A stretch of DNA of 34,187 bases from an uncultured Eubacteriales bacterium (GCA_910583765.1 CAJTYS010000041.1:1-34187); one strand, 5' to 3'. Positions 8,677 to 14,844 are shown, numbered from the stretch's first letter. The notes: generated by a model from the letters alone, not told the origin. Translations and numbers: made by a program.

Positions 8677-9354
8677 TTACAGGCCTTTGATATATTCTGT
8701 CGGATTCACATAGGCGCTGTCCCTGGTCATTTCCAGGTGCAGATGGGATTCTTCCAGGGTTTCAAAGAGCGCGGTCTCTCCAATGGCGCCAATGATTTCT
8801 CCCTGCTTCACCACATCGCCTGCTTCTGCGGTTCCCTGCTGGGCCAGGTTGGAATAGATGGACACGATTCCGTTTCCATGGGTGATCTCTACAGTGGTGC
8901 CGTAACGATCATCTTCGGATACTTTAGTGACTGTGCCGCCTGCGATAGCTTTTACTTTCGTGCTGAGGGGCGCGGCGATGTCAATGCCGGAATGGGTCAT
9001 ATACTGATCCAAGGTCTTGGAATAGATGGGCATGTCCATGGAATATTTCATTTGGATCTTGCCCTTGACAGGCGCGATGTAATCGGCTGCGGCAGTTTGG
9101 GGCTTTGCCTGCTTCTTGGTCTTGGGCTGAGCTTTTTTCTCCGTGTCTTTGCTGTCGATCACCGGTGTTTTCACAGCGGTTTCCGTGCCTTCGGTTTCCG
9201 TTTTTGCGCTCTTTGATATTTCCAGATCTTTTTCCGCCATATTGATTTTGTTCAAATTGGCTTTCACTGCGAATACGGAAGTAAGCGCTACGACGCAAAA
9301 ACACAAAACCAGCGCCAGAGCTGTCCGGTCTTTCTTCTTTTTTGCTTCTCGCAT
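8677..9354 (-). CDS. spoIIQ: M23 (LytM) peptidase-like membrane protein, SpoIIQ-type
   Basis: The 225-residue protein has a basic N-terminus, one membrane helix (about 11-31), a charged low-complexity linker to about 88, and a LytM/M23 domain. The zinc-binding residues are all present: H121 and D125 in HSGID, and H204-L-H206. In SpoIIQ of sporulating Firmicutes this domain faces the space between mother cell and forespore and joins the SpoIIIA channel; clostridial versions often keep the zinc site that Bacillus subtilis has lost. The ATG at 9354 follows GGAGGTG with good spacing; a TTG 15 bases upstream lies in that site. A SigF-type promoter upstream supports a forespore role. Another M23 endopeptidase is the alternative. 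Confidence 0.75.
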   Translation of the reverse strand: MREAKKKKDRTALALVLCFCVVALTSVFAVKANLNKINMAEKDLEISKSAKTETEGTETAVKTPVIDSKDTEKKAQPKTKKQAKPQTAAADYIAPVKGKIQMKYSMDMPIYSKTLDQYMTHSGIDIAAPLSTKVKAIAGGTVTKVSEDDRYGTTVEITHGNGIVSIYSNLAQQGTAEAGDVVKQGEIIGAIGETALFETLEESHLHLEMTRDSAYVNPTEYIKGL

Positions 9355-9376
9355 AAGTTTCACCTCCAATATTTCT

Positions 9377-9406
9377 TATTATCGCCATTCCTGAAAATTT
9401 TCATAC
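9377..9406 (-). promoter_or_regulatory. SigF-type forespore promoter of the spoIIQ-like gene
   Basis: On the minus strand, GTATG (9402-9406) is followed after exactly 15 bases by GGCGATAATA (9377-9386). The latter fits the SigF -10 consensus GGnnAnAnTR at every fixed position; the former matches the GYATA -35 at four of five. In Bacillus subtilis spoIIQ is a SigF gene, so promoter and gene identity support each other. Confidence 0.6.
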
Positions 9407-9416
9407 TGTCAATTGC

Positions 9417-9445
9417 TTGTAATTCAAGGAACTTCGTATTATAAT
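9417..9445 (+). promoter_or_regulatory. Vegetative promoter of the aminotransferase gene
   Basis: TTGTAA (9417-9422) and TATAAT (9440-9445) are separated by 17 bases. It is divergent from, and immediately beside, the SigF-type promoter at 9377-9406. Confidence 0.7.
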
Positions 9446-9478
9446 GGATGCGTTCAAAATTTTGAGAGGTGGGAAAAA

Positions 9479-10714
9479 ATGTCTGATTATATTTTAGCGA
9501 AACAAAATGGCAGAAACATTCCTTTGGAGGATAAAATATTTGGGATCAGCAACAGGGCAAAGGCCATGATCGCTGAGAAAGGCCCGGGCAAGGTGATCAA
9601 TGCCACGATCGGCAGCCTTTTAGATGATGATGGGAAGCTGATCGTCCTGTCTTCTGTGGTGGAAGCGGTGCGAAAGCTATCGCCTGCTGACTTTGCGGAT
9701 TATGCGCCTATCGGCGGCACGTCTGCCTTTCGGGAGGCTGTGAAAAAGGCGGCTTTCGGCAGCTTCCAGCCCAAGACCTTTGTGGAAGCGGTGGCCACGC
9801 CTGGAGGGACCGGCGCTATTCGCAACACTATTTCCAATTACTCCCGGCCAGGGGACAAGATCCTCACATCGGATTGGCATTGGGCTCCTTACAATACCAT
9901 TGCCGGAGAAATGGGGCGGAGCATGGACACGTACCGCATGTTTGACGAAAACGGCAGGTTTTACGGCGCTGATTTTGCAAACAAGGTAAAAGAGCTGGCA
10001 GCGGAGCAAAAGAGCCTGGTGATCATCCTCAATACGCCGGCCCATAACCCTACTGGGTATTCTCTGACAGACGAGGATTGGGACCAGGTCATCAGCGCCT
10101 TGACTGGGGCGGCGGCTTTTGCGGAAAGCATCGTGCTGCTGGTGGACGCGGCGTACATTGATTTCGCTGGGGATGAAGAGGCTTACAGATCGTTCCTTCC
10201 AAAGCTGGAGACCATGCCGGAAAACGTGCTGCCTGTCATTGCCTATAGTTTGTCCAAAACTTACACCCTTTATGGCACTCGCTGTGGAGCCATGATTTGT
10301 ATGGCGAAGACAGCTGAAATCGCAGGGGAGTTCAAGCGAGTTTGTGAATTTTCCGCAAGGGGTTCCTGGTCCAACAGCGCGAAACTGGCCCAGGTGGTGC
10401 TTTCCAGGGTCTACAGCGATGAGGCTTTGCTGAAAAAAGTATCTGACGAGCGGGCTGGCTACAGGGAGATGCTGCTGCGCAGAGGCAGAGCCTTTGAGGA
10501 AGAGGCAAAAAAAGTCGGGCTGGACATGGTTCCCTTTGACGCGGGATTTTTCATTTCCATTCCATGTGAAAATCCAGATGAAATCAGCCGCAAGCTGGAA
10601 CAAGAGGGATTGTTCATCGTGCCTTTGGCAAAAGGCCTGCGGGTTTCAGCAGCGTCCATTTCCGAAGCCGCATGCAGAAAGATACCGGCTATGATCAAAA
10701 AGGCAATGGGCTAA
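9479..10714 (+). CDS. Class I/II aminotransferase (PLP-dependent)
   Basis: This 411-residue fold-type I enzyme moves an amino group between an amino acid and a 2-oxo acid. It has the substrate/cofactor stretch TPGGTGAIRNT, the Asn of NTPAHNPTGYS, the Asp/Tyr of LVDAAYIDF, the PLP lysine K260 in YSLSKTYTLYGTRCG and a late Arg in KGLRVSAASIS. The pattern is that of the aspartate/aromatic aminotransferase group; the substrate cannot be read. The ATG at 9479 follows GAGAGGTGGG; an in-frame start 22 codons earlier would lie over the promoter. It is a single-gene unit with its own promoter and a terminator at 10780-10806. Confidence 0.85.
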   Translation: MSDYILAKQNGRNIPLEDKIFGISNRAKAMIAEKGPGKVINATIGSLLDDDGKLIVLSSVVEAVRKLSPADFADYAPIGGTSAFREAVKKAAFGSFQPKTFVEAVATPGGTGAIRNTISNYSRPGDKILTSDWHWAPYNTIAGEMGRSMDTYRMFDENGRFYGADFANKVKELAAEQKSLVIILNTPAHNPTGYSLTDEDWDQVISALTGAAAFAESIVLLVDAAYIDFAGDEEAYRSFLPKLETMPENVLPVIAYSLSKTYTLYGTRCGAMICMAKTAEIAGEFKRVCEFSARGSWSNSAKLAQVVLSRVYSDEALLKKVSDERAGYREMLLRRGRAFEEEAKKVGLDMVPFDAGFFISIPCENPDEISRKLEQEGLFIVPLAKGLRVSAASISEAACRKIPAMIKKAMG

Positions 10715-10779
10715 AAGCTCCAGGACAGTAGAGCGGTTTGACAGCCTGCGGAAAGAGGATTTGACGGTTTGTGGAAGAT

Positions 10780-10806
10780 AGCAGGGCGCTGGTGCTCTGC
10801 TTTTTT
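10780..10806 (+). terminator. Terminator after the aminotransferase gene
   Basis: An 8-bp stem (10780-10787 with 10794-10801, one G-U pair) with a 6-nt loop runs into six T. Confidence 0.75.
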
Positions 10807-10873
10807 CCATTTTTGAATGATTGTTGTCACAAGAGCAGAGGTGCGTTGTCTAATGAAATAGGAGGTGAATTTT

Positions 10874-11737
10874 ATGGATCAAAAAACAAATGAAGAAATA
10901 TTGATTTTTGTTGAGAAAGCCACGGCAGGGGACAAGGAGGCCTTGGAGACGGTCCTGCTTAGCGTGCAGGATCTAGTGTTCAATCTTTCTCTGCGGATGC
11001 TGGGAACTTTTCCAGATGCGGAAGACGCGGCCCAGGACATCCTGCTAAAGATCATGACCCATCTGTCGTCATTTAAGCAGCAGAGCGCATTTTCCACATG
11101 GGTGTTCCGCATTGCGGTGAATCATCTGAAAAACTACAAAAAGCACATGTTCGCGGAGCGTCCGCTGAGCTTTGAATTTTATGGCGCTGACATTGAAAAC
11201 GCAAAGATCGGGGATGTGCCGGACCTGACGCAGAATGTGGATGCGTCCCTTTTGGCAGAAGAGCTGAAACTGTCCTGCACCAATGTGATGCTCCAGTGCC
11301 TGGATCCAGAGAGCAGATGCATCTTTGTGCTGGGGACCATGTTCAAGCTGGACAGCCGCATGGCAGGAGAAATCCTAGATCTGACACCAGAGGCTTATCG
11401 CCAGCGGCTTTCTCGGATCCGCAAAAAAATGGCGGATTTTTTGAGACATTATTGCGGAGAGTATGGCGAGGGCAGGTGCAGGTGTGAAGCTCGGGTCAAT
11501 TATGCGATCCAAAGCCACCGGCTGGACCCAAATCACATGGATTACGCAGGGGCTGGGGAGATTCCGCTCCAGACCATGCTGGATGTGAAGCAGGCAATGG
11601 AGGAAACGGATACGTTTTCTCAGAACTTTGCCTTTTGCAAGCCTTATGAAGCGCCGGAGCGCACAAAACGATTTGTACGGGAATTTTTAGATTCCCCGCA
11701 GCTTTCTGTGATCCGAGACGCGGAAGGGAGGGGATGA
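10874..11737 (+). CDS. Sigma-70 family (ECF-like) sigma factor with Cys-containing C-terminal extension
   Basis: The 287-residue protein has a sigma region 2 (about 27-95, with DAEDAAQDILLKIM and FSTWVFRIAVN) and a region 4 (about 130-190, ending YRQRLSRIRKKM). A tail of about 100 residues follows, beginning CGEYGEGRCRCEARV. Related ECF-type sigma factors carry a similar CxC-R element just after region 4, possibly metal-binding or regulatory. The ATG at 10874 follows AGGAGG with normal spacing; a GTG three codons earlier overlaps that site. No anti-sigma gene follows. Its stop lies 3 bases before the DUF2461 gene, so the two are cotranscribed. Target promoters are unknown. Confidence 0.8.
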   Translation: MDQKTNEEILIFVEKATAGDKEALETVLLSVQDLVFNLSLRMLGTFPDAEDAAQDILLKIMTHLSSFKQQSAFSTWVFRIAVNHLKNYKKHMFAERPLSFEFYGADIENAKIGDVPDLTQNVDASLLAEELKLSCTNVMLQCLDPESRCIFVLGTMFKLDSRMAGEILDLTPEAYRQRLSRIRKKMADFLRHYCGEYGEGRCRCEARVNYAIQSHRLDPNHMDYAGAGEIPLQTMLDVKQAMEETDTFSQNFAFCKPYEAPERTKRFVREFLDSPQLSVIRDAEGRG

Positions 11738-11740
11738 ATC

Positions 11741-12424
11741 ATGGATCTGCGGTTTATGATCGAATATTTATCAGATTTAAGGGAACATAATGATCGGGAG
11801 TGGTATCATGCTCACAAGGACGCATATAAAAAGGCAAAGCTTTGTTTTGAGGAATTGCTGCAGGAGCTGATCTTGGAAATTAGAAAATTTGATAGCAGCG
11901 TTCCGCTATGCGCGCCAAAGGATCTCACCTTCAAGCTTGTGCGGGACACTAGGTTCAGTCACGACAAATCGCCTTACAATCCAGCTTTTCGCGCTCATAT
12001 TTCCGCAAAAGGCAAGCTGCCTGTGCCAGTGGGCTATTATTTGATGATAAAGCCAGGTGGCCAGTCCTTTTTAGGCGGCGGCTTGTTCGCGGACATGTTC
12101 AAAGAGGCCACGGCAATGGTGCGAGATCATATTTCAGCAAAGCCTGATGAATGGGACGGCATCATACACGCGCCGGAATTTCAGGAGCTTTTCACTGTCA
12201 AGGGGACTTCCTTGAAAAATGTGCCAAAGGGCTATGACAAAGAACATCCACAGGCTGAGTTTTTTAAGTTCAAAAGCTGGTATGTGGAGCATTTCATAAA
12301 AGATGAGGAGTTATATGACGCAGAGGCGTTCATTGCCCAGGCCGCAGGTGTCTTTAAAAAGATGAAGCCTTTCAACGATTATTTGAACCAGGCCCTGGCA
12401 GGGTTTGAGATGCCAAAGCGATAA
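11741..12424 (+). CDS. DUF2461 family protein
   Basis: This 227-residue protein matches the DUF2461 (TIGR02453-type) family: an early NDREWYHAHK, then KLVRDTRFSHDKSPYNPAFRAHI and a GGGLF segment. Its function is unknown; no catalytic residues can be named and there is no signal peptide or membrane segment. It starts 3 bases after the sigma factor gene and shares its transcript. Its tail (MKPFNDYLNQAL) is as expected for a full-length member. Confidence 0.8.
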   Translation: MDLRFMIEYLSDLREHNDREWYHAHKDAYKKAKLCFEELLQELILEIRKFDSSVPLCAPKDLTFKLVRDTRFSHDKSPYNPAFRAHISAKGKLPVPVGYYLMIKPGGQSFLGGGLFADMFKEATAMVRDHISAKPDEWDGIIHAPEFQELFTVKGTSLKNVPKGYDKEHPQAEFFKFKSWYVEHFIKDEELYDAEAFIAQAAGVFKKMKPFNDYLNQALAGFEMPKR

Positions 12425-12470
12425 GTTCTACTGCGATGCGCATTATTTTGTGGAAATTTTCAGAATTGCA

Positions 12471-12479
12471 TGATATAAT
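12471..12479 (+). promoter_or_regulatory. Extended -10 promoter of the small HTH gene
   Basis: TGATATAAT is a perfect extended -10 element. A weak TTGTGG lies 20 bases upstream of the hexamer. It is 32 bases before the ATG of the next gene. Confidence 0.55.
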
Positions 12480-12510
12480 AGGGATATCTTAAAACAGACA
12501 GGAGAATAAA

Positions 12511-12747
12511 ATGATGGAAGAAAAAAAGATCCCGGATTTTGAGACGATCCAAGCCGCCGTTGAGGGTCAGCAGTGGGCGGTAGAAAAGATTCTGGAATGT
12601 TATAGCGATGAAATCGACCGGCTTTCCACGACAAAGAAGGAGCGGCCAGACGGAAGCGTAGAAACGGTGGTTGATGAGGACTTAAAGCAGCAGCTGATCA
12701 CAGGGTTGTTAGAGTTTATCCCGAAATTTGCCATGGAAGAGTCATGA
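12511..12747 (+). CDS. Small helix-turn-helix protein of the conjugative-transposon type (PF12645-like)
   Basis: The 78-residue protein resembles the short HTH domain found next to sigma-like regulators on Tn916-type elements and also alone in clostridial genomes. Shared features are an N-terminal FETIQAAVEGQQWAVEKILECYSDEI-like pair of helices (described here only by its ends), an ERPDGS turn, and VDEDLKQQLITGLLEFIPKF. It has its own promoter and an AGGAGA site. No integrase or transfer gene is nearby, so this is either a remnant or a domesticated copy. It probably works as a small transcription factor; no target is evident. Confidence 0.65.
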   Translation: MMEEKKIPDFETIQAAVEGQQWAVEKILECYSDEIDRLSTTKKERPDGSVETVVDEDLKQQLITGLLEFIPKFAMEES

Positions 12748-12774
12748 GAGAAATGAAGCGGACGCATTGCATCA

Positions 12775-12817
12775 GCCGCCCAGCGCCTACGCTGTCGCTG
12801 CGGCTTGTGCCGTTCGC
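12775..12817 (+). repeat. 43-bp GC-rich direct repeat, copy 1
   Basis: This 43-base stretch beginning GCCGCCCAGCGCC and ending GTGCCGTTCGC is identical to 13556-13598. The bases just upstream (GCATTGCATCA) are a diverged form of those before copy 2 (GCAATGCGTCT), so the repeat once extended further. It lies 28 bases after the small HTH gene. It is much richer in G+C than the surrounding AT-rich spacer, which suggests a dispersed intergenic repeat. Confidence 0.85.
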
Positions 12818-12967
12818 TGGAGGCTGTTGCATGAGAAAGAATCAATTGATTAATGCTTTTGTTTTATCCGTTTTATAAAAATCTTATCCACTATTTGATT
12901 GTTTATTACTATTAGATCGGAAAAAATAAAAGCAGGAAGATATTGGGTATCTATCGCCAAAATATCA

Positions 12968-12995
12968 TTGACAACAAATCAGGATGTGGTATACT
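12968..12995 (+). promoter_or_regulatory. Promoter of a short RNA opposing the toxin gene
   Basis: A perfect TTGACA (12968-12973), a 16-base spacer and TATACT (12990-12995), the latter with a TG one base upstream (extended -10). No ORF with a ribosome site follows before the terminator at 13044-13071. Confidence 0.75.
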
Positions 12996-13001
12996 AGTAT
13001 C

Positions 13002-13071
13002 ATAAAGTAGCTAGTGATGACTGTATATTGTCATACAAAAAGGAAAAGCAGGAGGGGTGTCTCCTGCTTTT
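13002..13071 (+). ncRNA. Putative antisense (antitoxin) RNA
   Basis: A strong promoter (12968-12995) should start an RNA near 13002 that ends in the hairpin 13044-13071, giving about 70 nt. It runs towards the hydrophobic-peptide gene on the other strand and shares that gene's terminator region, so the two RNAs would be complementary at their 3' ends. This is the layout of TxpA/RatA- and BsrG-type systems. The + strand T run is short (TTTTCTATTG), so read-through into the region antisense to the toxin ORF is possible. The ends are inferred from promoter and terminator only. Confidence 0.55.
13044..13071. terminator. Shared bidirectional terminator of toxin mRNA and antisense RNA
   Basis: An 11-bp perfect stem (13044-13054 with 13061-13071) with a 6-nt loop. 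On the minus strand it is followed by CC and five T; on the plus strand it is followed by CTATT. It lies 8 bases beyond the toxin stop codon. Confidence 0.8.
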
Positions 13072-13079
13072 CTATTGGG

Positions 13080-13175
13080 CTAATTGTCTGACTTTCGACT
13101 ATCTAGCCACTTGCATATGTAATTTCCGATTACATGTGCCATGATAGCCACAAAAAGCGCAGCTAATGACTGCAT
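13080..13175 (-). CDS. 31-aa hydrophobic peptide, probable type I toxin
   Basis: The ORF starts with MQSLAALFVAIMAH, forming one membrane helix, continues to ICKWLD and ends in a charged, hydrophilic tail (SRKSDN). This size and shape match the small membrane peptides of type I toxin-antitoxin systems in Firmicutes. The ribosome site is unusually strong (GGAGGTG, 6 bases before ATG), and a consensus promoter lies 49 bases upstream. A terminator follows directly and an opposing RNA is encoded on the other strand. I identify it from these features, not from a recalled sequence match. A small non-toxic membrane peptide is the alternative. Confidence 0.6.
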   Translation of the reverse strand: MQSLAALFVAIMAHVIGNYICKWLDSRKSDN

Positions 13176-13223
13176 ATCGCCACCTCCTTTCCGGTTGCCC
13201 AGTATGGAGCAGACAACATATAT

Positions 13224-13251
13224 ATTATACAATAAATATAATTAATGTCAA
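13224..13251 (-). promoter_or_regulatory. Promoter of the toxin gene
   Basis: On the minus strand a perfect TTGACA (13246-13251), a 16-base spacer and a perfect TATAAT (13224-13229). It gives a leader of about 40 nt before the toxin ATG. Confidence 0.8.
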
Positions 13252-13457
13252 TTATTTCATGTATTTTTATGGATATTTAAGTGTAGAAAATATAAATTTC
13301 CTTGATTTAAAAATCGCCTTTTCAGACACTGAAAGCTTGGAATTGATTTTGTGAAGGGGGCGCTCTTCAGAATTTTTAAGTATTGACGGAGAAAGAAAGG
13401 CAGATTCCAATGTATTGCTAATAAATATGGTGTAGGGATTGCGTCTGTGCTGCTTTC

Positions 13458-13535
13458 GGGTTCGATTCCCTCTTAATTGATATAAAAAACAAGATGCCTG
13501 GCGACATCTTGTTTTTTGGAGCGGATGAGGGGAAT
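13458..13535 (+). repeat. Duplicated tRNA-Gly 3' end plus terminator, remnant copy
   Basis: These 78 bases match 13689-13767 except for two substitutions and one extra T. The block holds a T-arm-like GGGTTCGATTCCC on the plus strand, a hairpin (13484-13496 with 13505-13517) with T/A runs on both sides, and on the minus strand the last ~20 bases of tRNA-Gly including CCA. After the GGGGAAT (to 13535) the sequence departs from the tRNA, so this copy is a truncated tRNA 3' end. Between 13176 and 13458 I see the toxin promoter and AT-rich sequence with no supported gene. Confidence 0.8.
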
Positions 13536-13555
13536 TAAGCAGCCGCAATGCGTCT

Positions 13556-13598
13556 GCCGCCCAGCGCCTACGCTGTCGCTGCGGCTTGTGCCGTTCGC
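13556..13598 (+). repeat. 43-bp GC-rich direct repeat, copy 2
   Basis: Identical over all 43 bases to 12775-12817. This copy lies in the spacer between the two tRNA-end duplicates, within about 150 bases that contain no supported gene. Sequence after it (13599-13688), purine-rich and including GAAGCGAACGAAGGGAGCGG, is not shared with copy 1. Confidence 0.85.
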
Positions 13599-13688
13599 CT
13601 TTTTGCCCAAAGAGCGACAGTGATTTGCTGGCAAAACGGACAGTGAAGCGAACGAAGGGAGCGGAGGAGAGAGGCATTGCCGAACGTT

Positions 13689-13767
13689 GGGTTCGATTCC
13701 TTCTTAATTGATATAAAAAACAAGATGCCTGGCAACATCTTGTTTTTTTGGAGCGGATGAGGGGAAT
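13689..13767 (+). repeat. tRNA-Gly 3' end plus terminator, copy joined to the intact tRNA
   Basis: Second copy of the block at 13458-13535. Here the minus-strand tRNA 3' end continues into a complete tRNA-Gly gene. The T-arm-like GGGTTCGATTCC at 13689-13700 is an exact inverted copy of the tRNA's own T-arm at 13763-13774, so a 12-bp inverted repeat flanks the terminator hairpin. Confidence 0.8.
13715..13748. terminator. Terminator of the tRNA-Gly gene
   Basis: A 13-bp stem (13715-13727 with 13736-13748) with an 8-nt loop. On the minus strand it starts at the base after the encoded CCA and ends in a run of six T. Confidence 0.85.
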
Positions 13768-13822
13768 CGAACCCCCGCTGCCGGCTTGGGAAGCCGGAGT
13801 TCTACCATTGAACCACATCCGC
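13749..13822 (-). tRNA. tRNA-Gly, anticodon CCC
   Basis: The minus strand folds as a standard cloverleaf of 74 nt with CCA encoded. It has a 7-bp acceptor GCGGATG/CATCCGC, a D-arm with GTTC/GAAC, an anticodon stem CCGGC/GCCGG with loop TTCCCAA (anticodon CCC, reading GGG), and a T-arm GGGG-TTCGATT-CCCC. The discriminator base is T. A consensus promoter lies upstream and a hairpin terminator directly downstream, so it is a single-gene unit. Its 3' end is duplicated at about 13517-13535. Confidence 0.95.
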
Positions 13823-13853
13823 ATGATAGAATTTCTTTTGTTGGAACTTTTAT

Positions 13854-13882
13854 ATTATACATGATTTTTTGTTAGGAGTCAA
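13854..13882 (-). promoter_or_regulatory. Promoter of tRNA-Gly
   Basis: On the minus strand TTGACT (13877-13882), a 17-base spacer and TATAAT (13854-13859), placing the start about 25 bases before the mature tRNA 5' end. Confidence 0.8.
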
Positions 13883-13944
13883 ATGGGTTGTGATAAATTT
13901 TTCACTTCAGCCTTCAGCATAAAAGAATCCAGGAAAGAAATTCC

Positions 13945-13973
13945 TTTACAGAAAGGCAGAATCCCAGTATACT
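13945..13973 (+). promoter_or_regulatory. Promoter of the small ORF and SecB-like gene
   Basis: TTTACA (13945-13950), a 17-base spacer and TATACT (13968-13973). The predicted start near 13980 leaves a short leader with an AAGGAAGG ribosome site before the ATG at 14003. Confidence 0.65.
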
Positions 13974-14002
13974 ATATTTGTAATAGTTAAGGAAGGAACA
14001 AT

Positions 14003-14068
14003 ATGATAGCGGTCTGGGAAGGGCTTTGGTTTGCCCCAGACCATTATAATGAAGGAAGCAGCGAATGA
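14003..14068 (+). CDS. 21-aa upstream ORF coupled to the SecB-like gene
   Basis: A 22-codon ORF starts at ATG 14003 after an AAGGAAGG site about 6 bases upstream. It ends in TGA 14066-14068, which overlaps the next ATG as ATGA. The peptide begins MIAVWEGLWFAPDH and ends in an acidic tail. Its DNA contains an inverted repeat (GGTCTGGG 14011-14018 with CCCAGACC 14035-14042) that could form a hairpin. It may be a leader peptide that sets translation of the downstream gene, or simply a very small protein. There is no homology claim. Confidence 0.45.
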   Translation: MIAVWEGLWFAPDHYNEGSSE

Positions 14069-14412
14069 TTGATTTAGAAAAGACAATGGTGCGGGAAATC
14101 AAATATGTGAACAAACTGGGCGACAATACCACGGTTAATCTGGAGAGTTCTGTAAAATATGATTCAAATTATGACAAGCAGGAGAAACGAAGCCTGGGAA
14201 AGGTTTTTCTAAAGGTAGGAGACGAAGATGGCAAGAAAGACTTCTTTCTTAGAATCGAATTCCACGGAGTGTTTCGGATCGATGAAGACCTGGAGCCAGA
14301 TGTGGTCAGCAATGAGACCTACAAGCTATTGTATCCGCATTTGCAGGCATATGTGTCCTCAGTGACTGCGCTGTCAGGGATCCCGCCGCTGCGACTGCCG
14401 AGCTTCCAATAA
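14065..14412 (+). CDS. SecB-like chaperone-family protein
   Basis: The 115-residue protein is predicted to be a soluble beta-rich protein. Its C-terminal half (IEFHGVFRID, then LYPHLQAYVSSVTALSGIPP and LRLPSF) follows the pattern of SecB, where a strand of G-F is followed by LFPYAR..SxLT..GFPPLxLP. SecB proper binds unfolded exported proteins. Firmicutes usually lack true SecB but carry SecB-like proteins of unclear role, some of them chaperones of toxin-antitoxin systems. It is shorter than proteobacterial SecB (about 155 aa). It overlaps the upstream 21-aa ORF, and a terminator follows. The family call is moderate. Confidence 0.55.
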   Translation: MIDLEKTMVREIKYVNKLGDNTTVNLESSVKYDSNYDKQEKRSLGKVFLKVGDEDGKKDFFLRIEFHGVFRIDEDLEPDVVSNETYKLLYPHLQAYVSSVTALSGIPPLRLPSFQ

Positions 14413-14425
14413 AAAAGAAAACCAC

Positions 14426-14460
14426 AAGAGACGAGTCAATGGCATGCTCGTCTCTTTTTT
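14426..14460 (+). terminator. Terminator after the SecB-like gene
   Basis: A 10-bp perfect stem (14426-14435 with 14447-14456) with an 11-nt loop, running into six or more T. Confidence 0.85.
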
Positions 14461-14573
14461 CTTGAGATCAACAGCATCCGGCTGAAAAGACGCAAACATC
14501 TGAAACCAGCAGAGCTTTCAGAGCGTTTCAGAGCGGCAAAGTGAGCAAAACAAAAGCTTTTGCTGCTTTACGC

Positions 14574-14795
14574 TCATCGCTGTCCCTGCGTCTGATTGTC
14601 TAACGTAATTTGTACGACAGATTCTATAGGCACCTGTAAGATTTGGCACAGTGTATCGAGCGTGTTTAGCGTTACGTTTCGATTCTGTTTCAGGGAATCT
14701 AGCGTGCCTTTGGAAAACTGATAATCCTTTATTAAACAATAGGTCGATATGTTTTTCTTACGCATGGTTTCCCACAAAGGACTGTAATTGATCAT
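14574..14795 (-). CDS. Small Cro/C1-type (XRE) transcriptional regulator
   Basis: The 73-residue protein is almost entirely one helix-turn-helix domain: LWETMRKKNIS, YQFSKGTLDSLKQNRNVT (turn and recognition helix) and LNTLDTLCQILQVPIESVV. This fits short Cro/C1-like DNA-binding proteins of clostridia. The ATG at 14795 follows a G-rich GGGGGGAT site. It is divergent from the cell-wall operon at 15063, and two identical palindromes lie in the shared spacer, so it is the likely repressor of both directions. An AGCAAAA/TTTTGCT hairpin lies just beyond its stop but without a clear T run. Confidence 0.8.
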   Translation of the reverse strand: MINYSPLWETMRKKNISTYCLIKDYQFSKGTLDSLKQNRNVTLNTLDTLCQILQVPIESVVQITLDNQTQGQR

Positions 14796-14844
14796 AATGA
14801 AATCCCCCCTATAGAAAATTATATTTTGATATAAATTCCCTGGC

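Noticed and set aside
8587..9216. A 209-codon plus-strand ORF opposite the spoIIQ-like gene
   Set aside because: It is the antisense shadow of a gene with clear M23 motifs and has no ribosome site; its Cys/Phe/Gly-rich composition is typical of a reverse-frame artefact.
12775..13598. CRISPR array
   Set aside because: There are only two repeat copies 781 bp apart, with no regular spacers and no cas genes; the Cas2-like orphan at 21814 is far away and unlinked.
13267..13824. A 185-codon minus-strand ORF over the repeats and tRNA
   Set aside because: It starts inside tRNA-Gly and its apparent internal peptide repeat is only the translated tRNA-end/terminator duplication; it has no ribosome site.
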